A stretch of DNA of 51,649 bases from Amycolatopsis jejuensis (GCF_000717335.1 NZ_JNYZ01000048.1:1-51649); one strand, 5' to 3'. Counted from the stretch's first letter, positions 33,633-42,583 are shown. Notes: a model not told the origin generated them from the sequence alone. Translations and numbers: made by a program.

Positions 33633-35618
33633 ATGCCGGTCGCACTCACCGAGGACCAGACCGCTCTCGCCGCCGCGGTGCGCGCTTGGGCGGCAGCCCA
33701 CGATCCGATCGCGGCCGTGCGCGCGGCGGAAACGTCCGGTGCCGGGCTGCCGGACGGGTTCGCGGCCCTGGGGTTGACCGGGGTCGCGCTGCCGGCGTCG
33801 GTGAACGGCGCGGACGGGACAGTCGCGGACCTCGCCGCCGGGCTCGCGGCGGCGGCCGAAGCGCTGGTACCCGGGCCGCTGCTGAGCACCGCGCTGGCCG
33901 GGCTTCTCCTTGCCGGCCAGGCGAAAGACCTCGCGACCGAGATCGCCGACGGGACCGCGCGGGTCGCGGTGCAGCTGGCCGAATCGGACGTCGTACCCGG
34001 TGCCGACGCCGGGTCGTGGCTGCTGGTGCCGCGTGGCGAGCGGTACGTGCTGGTGCCGCCGGGGGCGGTGGAACCGTTGGCACCCTTCGATTTCTCCCGT
34101 CCGCTCGCGCGGGTCCGGCGTGGCGAGGGGGAGGTGCTGGACCTGCCGGACGTCCGCGATCTCGCCGCGACGCTCGCGGTCGCCGAGGCGGCGGGAGTGG
34201 CGCGCTGGTGCCTGACGACGACTGTCGAGTACGCGAAGGTCCGCGAGCAGTTCGGGCAGGTGATCGGGGCTTTCCAGGCAGTGAAACATTTGTGCGCGGA
34301 GATGTTGTGCCGTGCCGAAGCCGCGGAGGCGCTGGCCTGGGACGCTGCCAGCGCGGTCGGTGACCCACTGGCGGCAGCGAGCGCGGCGGCCGTGGCGCTG
34401 GACGCGGCGGTCGAGAACGCGAAGGACTGCATCCAGGTACTCGGCGGAATCGGGTTCACCTGGGAGCACGACGCACACCTGTACCTGCGTCGCGCGTTGG
34501 TGTTGCGGCAGTGGCTCGGCGGTTCGCGATGGTGGCGGAAACGGGCGGCTGACCTGGCATTGGCGGGGCGGCGACGGACGCTCGGGGTGGACGTCGGCGA
34601 GGATGCCCGTCTGGTTGCGGAAGTCGCTGCACTGCCAGAGGAAAACCGCCGCGTCGCGCTGGCCGACGCGGGACTGCTGGCACCGCACTGGCCGCGGCCG
34701 TATGGTCGAGGTGCGGACGCGGCGACGCAGCTGCGGATCGACGCCGCGCTGGCGTCCGCGGGCATCCGCCGCCCGGACCTCGTGATCGGCGGCTGGGCGG
34801 TCCCGACGATCCTCGCCCACGGCACTGAGGCACAACGCGAACGGTTCGCCGGTCCGACGTTGCGGGGCGAGCTGACCTGGTGCCAGCTGTTCAGCGAACC
34901 CGGCGCAGGCTCGGATCTCGCATCGTTGCGCACAGCAGCCAAGCGGGCCGACGGCGGCTGGCTGCTGACCGGGCAAAAGGTGTGGACGTCGCTCGCCCGC
35001 CAGGCAGACTGGGCGATCTGCCTCGCCCGCACCGACCCGGAAGTGCCCAAGCACAAGGGAATCACGTATTTTCTGGTCGACATGCGGTCGTCCGGAATCA
35101 CCACGCGGCCACTGCGCGAGATCACCGGACGGAGCGTGTTCAACGAGGTCTTCCTGGACGACGTCTTCGTCCCGGACGCGGATGTCGTCGGCGAACCCGG
35201 CGCAGGCTGGAAACTGGCGCGCACGACGCTGGCGAACGAACGCGTCGCACTGGGCCGAGGCCCGGCAATGGGGGAGAACCTGGAGGCGCTGCTGGAATCG
35301 GTAGCCGAAGACATCGACCGCGACCGCCTGGGCGCACTGATCGGACAGGGAAGCGCAGCTTCGGTACTGGACCTGCGAGCAACCCTGCGGCAACTGGACG
35401 GCCTGGGCCCCGGCGCGGAATCGTCGGTCGCGAAGCTCCTGGGGGTACGGCACCGGCAAGAGGTAGCCGAATTCGCCCTCACCCTCGCCCCGACCCTGAC
35501 CCCGGATTCCCCAGCAGCACAGGAGTTCCTGCTGAGCCGCTGCCTGTCCATCGCCGGAGGCACCACACAGATCCTGCTGTCAGCCACCGCAGAACGAATC
35601 CTGGGCCTACCCCGCTGA
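33633..35618 (+). CDS. fadE34: fused acyl-CoA dehydrogenase FadE34
   Basis: A 661-residue protein made of two acyl-CoA dehydrogenase halves. The N-terminal half (to about 310) keeps the helical domain REQFGQVIGAFQAVKHLCAEM and IQVLGGIGFTWEHDAHLYLRR. The C-terminal half has WCQLFSEPGAGSDLASLRT, TGQKVWTSLARQADWAICLAR and the IAGGTTQILLSATAERILGL end. Fusion, length and the position beside kstR match mycobacterial FadE34, which acts on the steroid side chain at the five-carbon stage. GAGGAGG lies just upstream of the ATG. Expression should follow KstR derepression. Repeat copy 4 begins 3 bases after the stop. Confidence 0.88.
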   Translation: MPVALTEDQTALAAAVRAWAAAHDPIAAVRAAETSGAGLPDGFAALGLTGVALPASVNGADGTVADLAAGLAAAAEALVPGPLLSTALAGLLLAGQAKDLATEIADGTARVAVQLAESDVVPGADAGSWLLVPRGERYVLVPPGAVEPLAPFDFSRPLARVRRGEGEVLDLPDVRDLAATLAVAEAAGVARWCLTTTVEYAKVREQFGQVIGAFQAVKHLCAEMLCRAEAAEALAWDAASAVGDPLAAASAAAVALDAAVENAKDCIQVLGGIGFTWEHDAHLYLRRALVLRQWLGGSRWWRKRAADLALAGRRRTLGVDVGEDARLVAEVAALPEENRRVALADAGLLAPHWPRPYGRGADAATQLRIDAALASAGIRRPDLVIGGWAVPTILAHGTEAQRERFAGPTLRGELTWCQLFSEPGAGSDLASLRTAAKRADGGWLLTGQKVWTSLARQADWAICLARTDPEVPKHKGITYFLVDMRSSGITTRPLREITGRSVFNEVFLDDVFVPDADVVGEPGAGWKLARTTLANERVALGRGPAMGENLEALLESVAEDIDRDRLGALIGQGSAASVLDLRATLRQLDGLGPGAESSVAKLLGVRHRQEVAEFALTLAPTLTPDSPAAQEFLLSRCLSIAGGTTQILLSATAERILGLPR

Positions 35619-35621
35619 CCG

Positions 35622-35674
35622 TCCGTGAAGGGAACCTTCACGGAATCAGATTCCCTCATGGTTCCCTTCACAGC
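35622..35674. repeat. 53-nt hairpin repeat, copy 4
   Basis: Most diverged copy: 21 of 26 positions pair, and the last bases (CAGC in place of CGGA) have drifted. It begins 3 bases after the fadE34 stop codon. In one frame it encodes a spurious N-terminal extension of the helicase frame. Confidence 0.8.
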
Positions 35675-35897
35675 CTTCCCCCACCACCCGAGCCGCACCC
35701 GCGCACCCACCGGGACCAGGCAGCCAGTCCAGGCCCTGCACCCCGATCCGAAGCCAAAACCGTCGTCACAATCCAGCTTCGGGGTGCCCCACCGCAACGC
35801 TCCGAGCCAGGGCACCTTCCCAGCGCTACACGTCAGCGTCCGCCCCGCGGCCAAGGGATGCGCAAAATTGTCGGGGGTCCACGCTACGGTGCGTGGC

Positions 35898-38633
35898 GTG
35901 GAGTTCGGCATGACCACCCAGGCCACCTACCTCCCCGCGGACCCACCGCGGGACGGGGTACTGGCACTCTGGGGAGACGAGATCGACGGGGACACCCCGA
36001 TCCAGCTAATCCTGCCCGGCGGCGGAAAGTTCGCCCGCACCGAGGTGTCGGCACGGCTGGTGCCCCTTGCGCGCGCCATTCCGCGCCTGCTCGTCGTACC
36101 GGACGAGACAAGCCCCGCGATGGCAGCCTGGTCCGCGGTGGTCAATGCCGGTGTCAACCTCGTCGCGCGCGGCCGGCTACGGCCAGCGGCAACCGCGACC
36201 GGCCTGGGCACCTGGCGGGTCGGCCCGCTCGACGCCGCGGACGAGGAGCTCCTGCGCGGCCTGGCCGCCGCGCTGCCTCCGGAGGCACACGCGCTCCCGC
36301 TGTCCGGGGTGAAACGGATCCGGTTGCACTCGCCGGAATCGCTGGTACGGGCATTGTGGGACGCGGCGGCAGACGTGCTCGTCCGGAGTCCCGCGGCGGC
36401 GGTCGGCGCAGGTGGGGCGGCCTTCGCCGAACCGCAGCCCACCCTGCTGGATCCCGACGGAGCGGCGTGGCTCACCGAGATCGAGGCCCGCAGTCCCGAC
36501 GGCGCGCAGCTGCTGCTGCGGATCGAGGCGAGTGACGAGGAGTTCGCCGGGGTACTGGCGGTGCGGTCCACGCTGGAACCGAGCCTGGTCGTGGACGCGG
36601 CCACGCTGTGGGACGCGCCCGAGGCGGTGCTGCATCGGCTCGGCGACCAGGTCGAAACGCAGGTGTTGCTGGGGTTGCGCCGAGGGGCGCGGGCGTGGCC
36701 GCCGCTCGGGCGGGTGCTGTCCGAACCGGCGCCCACCATGGTGGCGCTTTCCGACGACGAGGTGGTCGACCTGCTCGGCACCGGCACCCGCGAACTCGGC
36801 GGCGCGGGGATCGAAGTGTTGTGGCCCAAGGATCTTTTCGCGGGCGAGGTACGGGCGAAGGCGAGTGTCACGCAGGCGCCGGGCAGCGAGGCCGGGCCCG
36901 CGTTTCCGCTCAACGGCCTGCTGGAGTTCCGGTGGCGGCTCAGCCTCGGCGGCACGGAGCTCACCGACGAGGAGGTCGCGGCGCTGGCGGAAGCCAAACG
37001 TCCGCTGGTGCGGTTGCGGGGACAGTGGGTCAAGCTCGATCCGGCGTTGCTGGCGCGGATGCGGGCCCGGCGCGCGAAGCTCACCGGCGCCGAAGCGCTG
37101 GCCGCGGCGCTCACCGGGGAGCTGGAGGTCGACGGCGAACGGGTCGAGTTCGCGCCGCAGCCCGCGTTGTCCGGGCTCGCCGAACGGCTGCGGGAACGGG
37201 CTCCCGAGCCGGTGGCCGAACCGGCGGGGCTCACCGCCACGCTGCGGCCGTACCAGCGGGCCGGGCTCGGCTGGCTCGTCACGATGACCGGCCTCGGCCT
37301 CGGCGCCTGCCTCGCCGACGACATGGGACTGGGCAAGACGATCCAGCTCATCGCCCTGCACCTGCACCGGCGGGAGCTCGCCGCGGGGCCCACGCTGGTG
37401 CTGTGTCCCACGTCCCTGCTGGGCAACTGGGAACGCGAGTTCGCGAAGTTCGCGCCCGGCGTCCCGGTCCGCCGGTTCCACGGTGGCGGCAGGCATCTCG
37501 ACGATCTGGCGCCGGACGAGGTAGTGCTTGCCACGTACGGAGTGCTGCGCCGGGATCGGGCGCTGTTGTCCGAAGTGGACTGGGGCGTGGTCGCCGCGGA
37601 CGAGGCACAGCACGTCAAGAATCCGTTGTCCGCCACGGCGAAAGAGCTGCGGCAGGTTCCGGCGGCCGCGCGCGTGGCGCTCACCGGCACGCCGGTGGAG
37701 AACCGGCTCACCGAGCTGTGGTCGCTGCTGGACTGGACCACGCCCGGGCTGCTCGGTCCGCTGGAGAGGTTCCGGCGCACCGTCGCGCGGCCGATCGAAC
37801 GGGACCGGGACGAGACTGTCACGGGTCGGCTGGCGGCCACCGTCCGGCCGTTTCTGTTGCGCCGCCGCAAAACCGACCCGGACATCGCGCCGGAGCTGCC
37901 GCGCAAAACCGAAACCGACCGGTACGTACCGCTCACCGCGGAGCAGACCACGTTGTACGAGGCGGTGGTGCGGGAGAACCTGGCGCAGATCCGCGAGGCG
38001 CAGGGTGTGCAGCGGCGCGGGCAGGTGCTGAAGCTGCTCACCGAGCTGAAGCAGATCTGCAACCATCCGGCGCAGTACCTCAAAGAAGGCGGCGGCGTGC
38101 TCGGCGGACGGTCGGGCAAGCTCGCCGCATTCGAGGAACTGCTGGACGTGATCCTCGACGAGGGCGAGAGTGTGCTGGTGTTCAGCCAGTACGTGCGGCT
38201 GTGCCGGCTGCTGGAGCGGCGGCTCGCCGAACGAGGGTTGCCCACGGAGCTGCTGTCGGGCGAGGTCGGGCCGAAACGGCGGGACGAGATGGTGGCGGCG
38301 TTCCAGTCCGGCGAGGTTCCGGTGTTCCTGTTGTCGCTCAAGGCAGGCGGCGTCGGGCTCAACCTCACCCGGGCCACGCACGTGATCCACTACGACCGGT
38401 GGTGGAACCCGGCGGTCGAGGACCAGGCCACCGACCGCGCGTACCGGATCGGGCAGGACCGTCCGGTGCAGGTGCACCGGCTCATCGCGGAGGGCACGCT
38501 GGAGGAACGGGTCGCCGCGGTCCTGGAGACGAAGCGCGGCCTGGCCGACGCGGTCGTCGGGGCAGGGGAGGACTGGATCACCGAGCTGTCCGACGACCAG
38601 CTCGCCGACCTCGTCCGGCTGGGGAGCGGCTGA
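35898..38633 (+). CDS. SNF2-family DEAD-like helicase
   Basis: A 911-residue SWI2/SNF2 ATPase of the bacterial HelZ type. An N-terminal accessory region of ~450 residues precedes the motor. Motif I is DDMGLGKT (GLGKT at about 477-481), motif II DEAQ (568-571), motif III LTGTPVENRLTELWSLLDW, and the second lobe has VLVFSQYVRLCRLLERRL and HYDRWWNPAVEDQATDRAYRIGQ. It should translocate on DNA to remodel protein-DNA complexes. GTG 35898 follows TACGGT by 7 bases (leaderless); ATG 35910 with GGAG 6 bases before is the alternative. The longer open frame reading back into repeat copy 4 is rejected. The stop overlaps the SWIM gene. Confidence 0.88.
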   Translation: MEFGMTTQATYLPADPPRDGVLALWGDEIDGDTPIQLILPGGGKFARTEVSARLVPLARAIPRLLVVPDETSPAMAAWSAVVNAGVNLVARGRLRPAATATGLGTWRVGPLDAADEELLRGLAAALPPEAHALPLSGVKRIRLHSPESLVRALWDAAADVLVRSPAAAVGAGGAAFAEPQPTLLDPDGAAWLTEIEARSPDGAQLLLRIEASDEEFAGVLAVRSTLEPSLVVDAATLWDAPEAVLHRLGDQVETQVLLGLRRGARAWPPLGRVLSEPAPTMVALSDDEVVDLLGTGTRELGGAGIEVLWPKDLFAGEVRAKASVTQAPGSEAGPAFPLNGLLEFRWRLSLGGTELTDEEVAALAEAKRPLVRLRGQWVKLDPALLARMRARRAKLTGAEALAAALTGELEVDGERVEFAPQPALSGLAERLRERAPEPVAEPAGLTATLRPYQRAGLGWLVTMTGLGLGACLADDMGLGKTIQLIALHLHRRELAAGPTLVLCPTSLLGNWEREFAKFAPGVPVRRFHGGGRHLDDLAPDEVVLATYGVLRRDRALLSEVDWGVVAADEAQHVKNPLSATAKELRQVPAAARVALTGTPVENRLTELWSLLDWTTPGLLGPLERFRRTVARPIERDRDETVTGRLAATVRPFLLRRRKTDPDIAPELPRKTETDRYVPLTAEQTTLYEAVVRENLAQIREAQGVQRRGQVLKLLTELKQICNHPAQYLKEGGGVLGGRSGKLAAFEELLDVILDEGESVLVFSQYVRLCRLLERRLAERGLPTELLSGEVGPKRRDEMVAAFQSGEVPVFLLSLKAGGVGLNLTRATHVIHYDRWWNPAVEDQATDRAYRIGQDRPVQVHRLIAEGTLEERVAAVLETKRGLADAVVGAGEDWITELSDDQLADLVRLGSG

Positions 38634-39790
38634 TGCCCCCGCGACGTACGTTCGGCCACCGATGGTGGGGCCGGGCGTGGGTGGAAGCGCTCGAGCAACG
38701 CGCGCGGCTCGACCCGAACCGGCTGCCGCGCGGGCGTACGTACGCGCGCAAGGGGGTCGTCGACGAGCTGGCGATCAGTCCGGGCGAGGTCACTGCGTGG
38801 GTACGCGGAAGCCGTCCGGACCCGTACCGGGTCGCCATCCGGATGCGGCAGTTCAGCCCCGGGGAATGGGACACGCTGCTCGACGTCGCCGGTCGCCGCC
38901 TTGGCCACGCCGCCGCCCTGCTCGACGGCGAGCTGCCCGAGGAACTCGCCGCCCAGTCCCGCGAAGCAGGCGCGGACCTGCTGCCCGGCCCCGGTGACCT
39001 GCGGCCGCGCTGCTCCTGCCCGGACACCGCGAACCCGTGTAAACACGTAGCCGCGGTGTACTACGTGGTAGCCGACGAGATCGACGCCGACCCGTTCGTG
39101 CTGTTCACCTTGCGCGGCCGCCCCCGCGACGAGGTATTGGCCCGATTGCGGGAATTGCGCACGCCGTCGAAGCCCTCGCGCCCTCCGGAAGTAGGCCTGA
39201 CCCCGAAAAAGGCCTACGCCCGCCGCGTTGCGCCGCTACCGCCTTTGCCCGAAGTCCCGCACGAGCCGGGTCCGCCCGCAATCCTGGATCCGGACCCACC
39301 CGCCCGCACCGGCTGGACGTCCGCCGCCCTGACGACCCTGGCCGCCGACGCCGCGTCCCTGGCTTTCGCCCTGCTCTCCGGCGATCCCATGGCCGACCTG
39401 ACGTTCGAGGAAGACCTGGCCCGCCGAGCCGCCGGCCGCGGCGCAGACCTCTTCGGCCTGGCCGAAGCGGCCTCCATGGCGCCCTCCGAACTGATCGGCT
39501 GGGCCCAAGCATGGCGCGAAGCAGGCCGCACGGGCCTGTCCGCCTTGCGCGACGTATGGACCCCAGGCCCCGGCCAGCTGACGGAAGCCCGCCGAGAACT
39601 GGCCGACGCGGGACTACCGGGCGAGCTGAAAGTGTGGCGAAACCGAGTGACGGTAGGTGGGGTACAGATCCGGTACGGCCAGGATCACCGCTGGTATCGC
39701 TTCGTGCGGGTCGCAGGCCAGTGGTGGCTGGACGGCCCACCTGCGGAGCAGCCGGTGGATCTGGCGTATCCGGCCGGGGAGGAGAGTTGA
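38633..39790 (+). CDS. SWIM zinc-finger protein
   Basis: A 385-residue protein coupled to the helicase: its ATG shares a base with the helicase stop (TGATG) and GGGGAG lies 6 bases upstream. The SWIM motif CxC...CxH is complete with Cys127, Cys129, Cys136 and His138. N-terminal GHRWWGRAWVEALEQRA and YARKGVVDELAISPGEV are typical of the actinobacterial partners of SNF2 helicases. SWIM domains bind DNA or protein, so it probably guides the helicase to its substrate. The C-terminal 180 residues are helical and unassigned. Confidence 0.87.
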   Translation: MPPRRTFGHRWWGRAWVEALEQRARLDPNRLPRGRTYARKGVVDELAISPGEVTAWVRGSRPDPYRVAIRMRQFSPGEWDTLLDVAGRRLGHAAALLDGELPEELAAQSREAGADLLPGPGDLRPRCSCPDTANPCKHVAAVYYVVADEIDADPFVLFTLRGRPRDEVLARLRELRTPSKPSRPPEVGLTPKKAYARRVAPLPPLPEVPHEPGPPAILDPDPPARTGWTSAALTTLAADAASLAFALLSGDPMADLTFEEDLARRAAGRGADLFGLAEAASMAPSELIGWAQAWREAGRTGLSALRDVWTPGPGQLTEARRELADAGLPGELKVWRNRVTVGGVQIRYGQDHRWYRFVRVAGQWWLDGPPAEQPVDLAYPAGEES

Positions 39791-40274
39791 CCGTTTCTCG
39801 GGCGGGGTTCGGGCATGGCCTGCGACGGCGACGTCCCCGGCCCTACCCTCACCCCCGGATGCCAGGTCGAGCCGCTGCGCACAGCACGTTGCTGATGCGT
39901 GAGATCTTGGGGGACTTCGTTACCATTTGGTCGTGCAATCTCGCAGGAAGCTCATTATCCACCTCCATGGGTAAAGTGAGAAATGCTGGAGACCAACTAT
40001 TCGCCCCTGCCCTTTGTGGTCGCAGGAAAACCAGAGCCCCAGTCGGGGAACGCCGGTGGTCGGCGCTCATGTCATCTGACTACGAATCGGCGCTTGCTGG
40101 CGTGGAGTCGGCGCGTGTCCGCACCTGGCTGCCGACGTCACATGGTGGCTCGCTGTCGACGAATGCCGGAGCCCGCGAGCCGTGCGGATCGTCTTCCGTG
40201 ACCCTGATCTGGGATTCGTCCGCTCCAAGACGGGAAAGTCCCTGTTCCGGCAGTGACCCGACGTCCGGAACACT
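39791..40274. other. intergenic region with a coding remnant
   Basis: No intact gene in nearly 500 bases. The middle (39890-40010) is AT-rich for this genome. From about 40080 to 40256 one plus-strand frame has coding-like codon use and reads ADVTWWLAVDECRSPRAV, then VRIVFRDPDLGFVRSKTG and a stop at 40254, but it is cut off at its beginning by a stop codon at about 40077 and has no start or ribosome site. This looks like the C-terminal remnant of a lost gene. Its family is not recognised. Confidence 0.4.
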
Positions 40275-40610
40275 TCATTCCGGTGACTTCTTGGCCTTGC
40301 CCGTTTTCCTACTGATGGACTCCTGGTAAATGTCCGCATACGTGGGCGAATCCTTCACCAGATCGTCGCAGAATGCTGCGACGTCGTCGCCGATCAGTTC
40401 CAGAACCCCCTTACCGGCCGCGGCACCTTCCTCGAAGAAGTCGACGATCCCCTGGAGGAGGGAGCCCTCGGTCAGCTCGACCGGGCCGACCTTGAAGAAG
40501 TACTTCTGCATTTCCTGGTAGACAACCTGGTAGTCCGGCGGGAGTTTCTTGACCCGTGCCAGGTGTGCCCGCCACTGTTTCTTGCCTTGGATGATGTCCT
40601 GGATACCCAC
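40275..40610 (-). CDS. DUF1048 protein (second copy)
   Basis: A 111-residue DUF1048 protein, paralogous to the gene before it: both have a short N-terminal amphipathic part, a PxDYxxxxxxMxxYF or similar helix, then a GDDVAAFCDDL motif near the end. DUF1048 genes are regularly found with PadR regulators and ABC-2 exporters; the molecular role is unknown. GTG 40610 lies one base after the stop of the first copy, with GGAG 6 bases upstream inside that gene, so they are coupled. Identity to the first copy is low, indicating an old duplication. Confidence 0.8.
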   Translation of the reverse strand: MGIQDIIQGKKQWRAHLARVKKLPPDYQVVYQEMQKYFFKVGPVELTEGSLLQGIVDFFEEGAAAGKGVLELIGDDVAAFCDDLVKDSPTYADIYQESISRKTGKAKKSPE

Positions 40611-40611
40611 G

Positions 40612-40968
40612 TCAATCTCCTAACTGGGCCAATTTCCGGGCGACATTCCGGTTGAGTTGCTTACGCCATCGGTCGCGATAGCTGCGGGCTCCTTCGCCGC
40701 CGGCCAGTGCTGCGCAGAAGGCTGCGATGTCGTCGCCGAGTACGTCGTGGATGTTCTGGCCGTCGGATGCGGTTTCTTCGAGCAGGCCGAGAGCGCCGTC
40801 GAGAATCGGCATCAGGTTGCGGCCGGTGAAGTCCGAATAGGGAGTGAGGTGGGCCTTGATCTTCTCCCACGCCGACCGGTAGTCGTCCGGTAATGCTTCC
40901 GCCCGTGTTTCGAACGTTTTCCATTCCCTGGTGAGATCGCTTCCCGTGATGGTCTCCCAGAAATTCAT
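40612..40968 (-). CDS. DUF1048 protein (first copy)
   Basis: A 118-residue DUF1048 protein: WKTFETRAEALPDDYRSAWEKIKAHL, a central LLEETASDGQNIHDVLGDDIAAFCAAL block, and a basic C-terminus. It is fourth in the padR-ABC operon, 41 bases after the permease. GGAGG 8 bases before ATG 40968 supports the start. No signal or membrane segment. Confidence 0.85.
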   Translation of the reverse strand: MNFWETITGSDLTREWKTFETRAEALPDDYRSAWEKIKAHLTPYSDFTGRNLMPILDGALGLLEETASDGQNIHDVLGDDIAAFCAALAGGEGARSYRDRWRKQLNRNVARKLAQLGD

Positions 40969-41009
40969 TTCCGTACCTCCTCGAGGCTTGTCGATCCGTG
41001 GTGGGACTG

Positions 41010-41777
41010 TCAGGAAATCTTGCGGCGGTAGACGACCATGGCGAGCGCGAAAGCGGCGACGAGGATTCCGGCCATCCAGGCGAGCGCGACCCAGATGTCG
41101 CCGGTGACCGGCTGCTCGGCGAACAGGGTGCGGATCGTGTTGACGATGGGGGTCACCGGCTGGTTGTCGGCGAACCAGCGCACCGGGCCGGGCATCGTGG
41201 CCGTGGGTACGAACGCCGAGCTGATGAACGGCAGGAAGATCAGCGGGTAGGAGAACGCGCTCGCGCCGGAGATCGATTTCGCGGTGAGGCCGGGGATGAC
41301 GGCGACCCAGGTCAACGCGAAGGTGAACAGGAGCAGAATTCCGGCCACCGCGAGCCATGCGCCCACGCCAGCGCCGGTGCGGAAGCCCATGAGGAACGCG
41401 ACGCCGAAGACCACGGCGACGGAGATGATGTTGGCGATCAGCGACGTCAGCACGTGCGACCAAAGCACGCCCGAGCGCGCGATCGGCATGGACTGGAACC
41501 GTTTGAAGATCCCCGTGGTCATGTCGGTGAAGAGCCGGAACGCGGTGTACGAGATGCCCGAGGCCACTGTCATGAGCAGGATGCCCGGCAGCAGATAGCC
41601 CACGTACGCGCCGCTGCTGGCGCCTTGGCTGATGGCTCCGCCGAACACGTAGACGAACAACAGCATCATCGCGATCGGGATGATCGCGGTCGTGATGATG
41701 GTGTCCATGCTGCGGGTGACGTGTTTCAGCGACCGTCCGGTGAGGACGGCGGTGTCGCCGATGACATGCGTGCTCAT
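41010..41777 (-). CDS. ABC-2 type transporter permease
   Basis: A 255-residue permease with six membrane helices of the ABC-2/DrrB type: TAIIPIAMMLLFVYVFGG, YLLPGILLMTVASGISYTA, LIANIISVAVVFGVAFLMG and later helices, plus the family FQSMPIARSG loop. It pairs with the ATPase encoded just upstream; the start overlaps the ATPase stop by 4 bases. The pair probably exports a drug or lipid-like compound. Confidence 0.9.
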   Translation of the reverse strand: MSTHVIGDTAVLTGRSLKHVTRSMDTIITTAIIPIAMMLLFVYVFGGAISQGASSGAYVGYLLPGILLMTVASGISYTAFRLFTDMTTGIFKRFQSMPIARSGVLWSHVLTSLIANIISVAVVFGVAFLMGFRTGAGVGAWLAVAGILLLFTFALTWVAVIPGLTAKSISGASAFSYPLIFLPFISSAFVPTATMPGPVRWFADNQPVTPIVNTIRTLFAEQPVTGDIWVALAWMAGILVAAFALAMVVYRRKIS

Positions 41778-42583
41778 GCGCGGGTCTCCTGTCGGGTAGC
41801 GCCGGCTGCGGAGTCGCCGACGAGGGCGAGGAAGACGTCTTCGAGGCTCGGCTGCTTCTCGACGTATTCCACTTTTGCCGGCGGGAGAAGCTTTTTGAGC
41901 TCGGCGAGCGTGCCGTTCACGATGATCCGTCCCTCGTGCAGGATCGCGATCCGGTCGGCGAGCTGCTCGGCCTCGTCGAGGTACTGCGTGGTCAGGAGTA
42001 CCGTCGTACCGCCCGCGGACAGGGTCCGGACGGCATTCCACACCTCGATGCGCGCCTGCGGGTCGAGCCCGGTCGTCGGCTCGTCGAGGAAGATGACCGG
42101 CGGGTTCCCGATGAGGCTCATCGCGATGTCGAGTCGGCGGCGCATGCCACCGGAGTACGTCGCGACCTTCCGCCCGGCCGCCTCGGTCAGCGAGAAACGC
42201 TCGAGCAGGTCGTCCGCGACCGACGCGGGTTTGGCGACGTGCCGCAACCGGGCCACCAGCACGAGATTCTCGCGTCCACTGAGGATTTCGTCGACGGCCG
42301 CGAACTGGCCGGTCAGGCTGATCGACTTCCGCACGTCCGCGGGACGGCGCGCGACGTCGAAGCCGTTGACCCCGGCGGTACCGGAGTCGGCTCGGAGCAG
42401 CGTGGACAGGATGTTCACGATGGTGGTCTTGCCCGCGCCGTTCGAGCCCAGCAGCGCGAAGATGCTGCCACGCGCCACTTCGAAGTCGACGCCGCGCAGC
42501 ACCTCCAGCTTCCCGTACGCCTTCGTCAGGTTCTGCACCTGGATCACCGGCGCCTGCCGGGTTGATGTGTCGGACATGGTCAT
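41774..42583 (-). CDS. ABC transporter ATP-binding protein (DrrA-like)
   Basis: A 269-residue ABC ATPase. Walker A is GSNGAGKTT, the signature is YSGGMRRRLDIAM, and Walker B with the following residues is VIFLDEPTTGLDP. A C-terminal extension of the daunorubicin-resistance type follows (ILHEGRIIVNGTLAELKKLL). ATG 42583 overlaps the PadR stop (ATGA); ATG 42577 is a second possible start. It energises the permease encoded next. Confidence 0.92.
   Translation of the reverse strand: MTMSDTSTRQAPVIQVQNLTKAYGKLEVLRGVDFEVARGSIFALLGSNGAGKTTIVNILSTLLRADSGTAGVNGFDVARRPADVRKSISLTGQFAAVDEILSGRENLVLVARLRHVAKPASVADDLLERFSLTEAAGRKVATYSGGMRRRLDIAMSLIGNPPVIFLDEPTTGLDPQARIEVWNAVRTLSAGGTTVLLTTQYLDEAEQLADRIAILHEGRIIVNGTLAELKKLLPPAKVEYVEKQPSLEDVFLALVGDSAAGATRQETRA

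Noticed and set aside
10041..35674. 53-nt repeats as CRISPR or transposon ends
   Set aside because: Copies are single, kilobases apart, with no spacers, no target duplications and no transposase nearby.
35625..35897. N-terminal extension of the SNF2 helicase
   Set aside because: It begins inside repeat copy 4 and has no ribosome site; the conserved protein starts near 35898.
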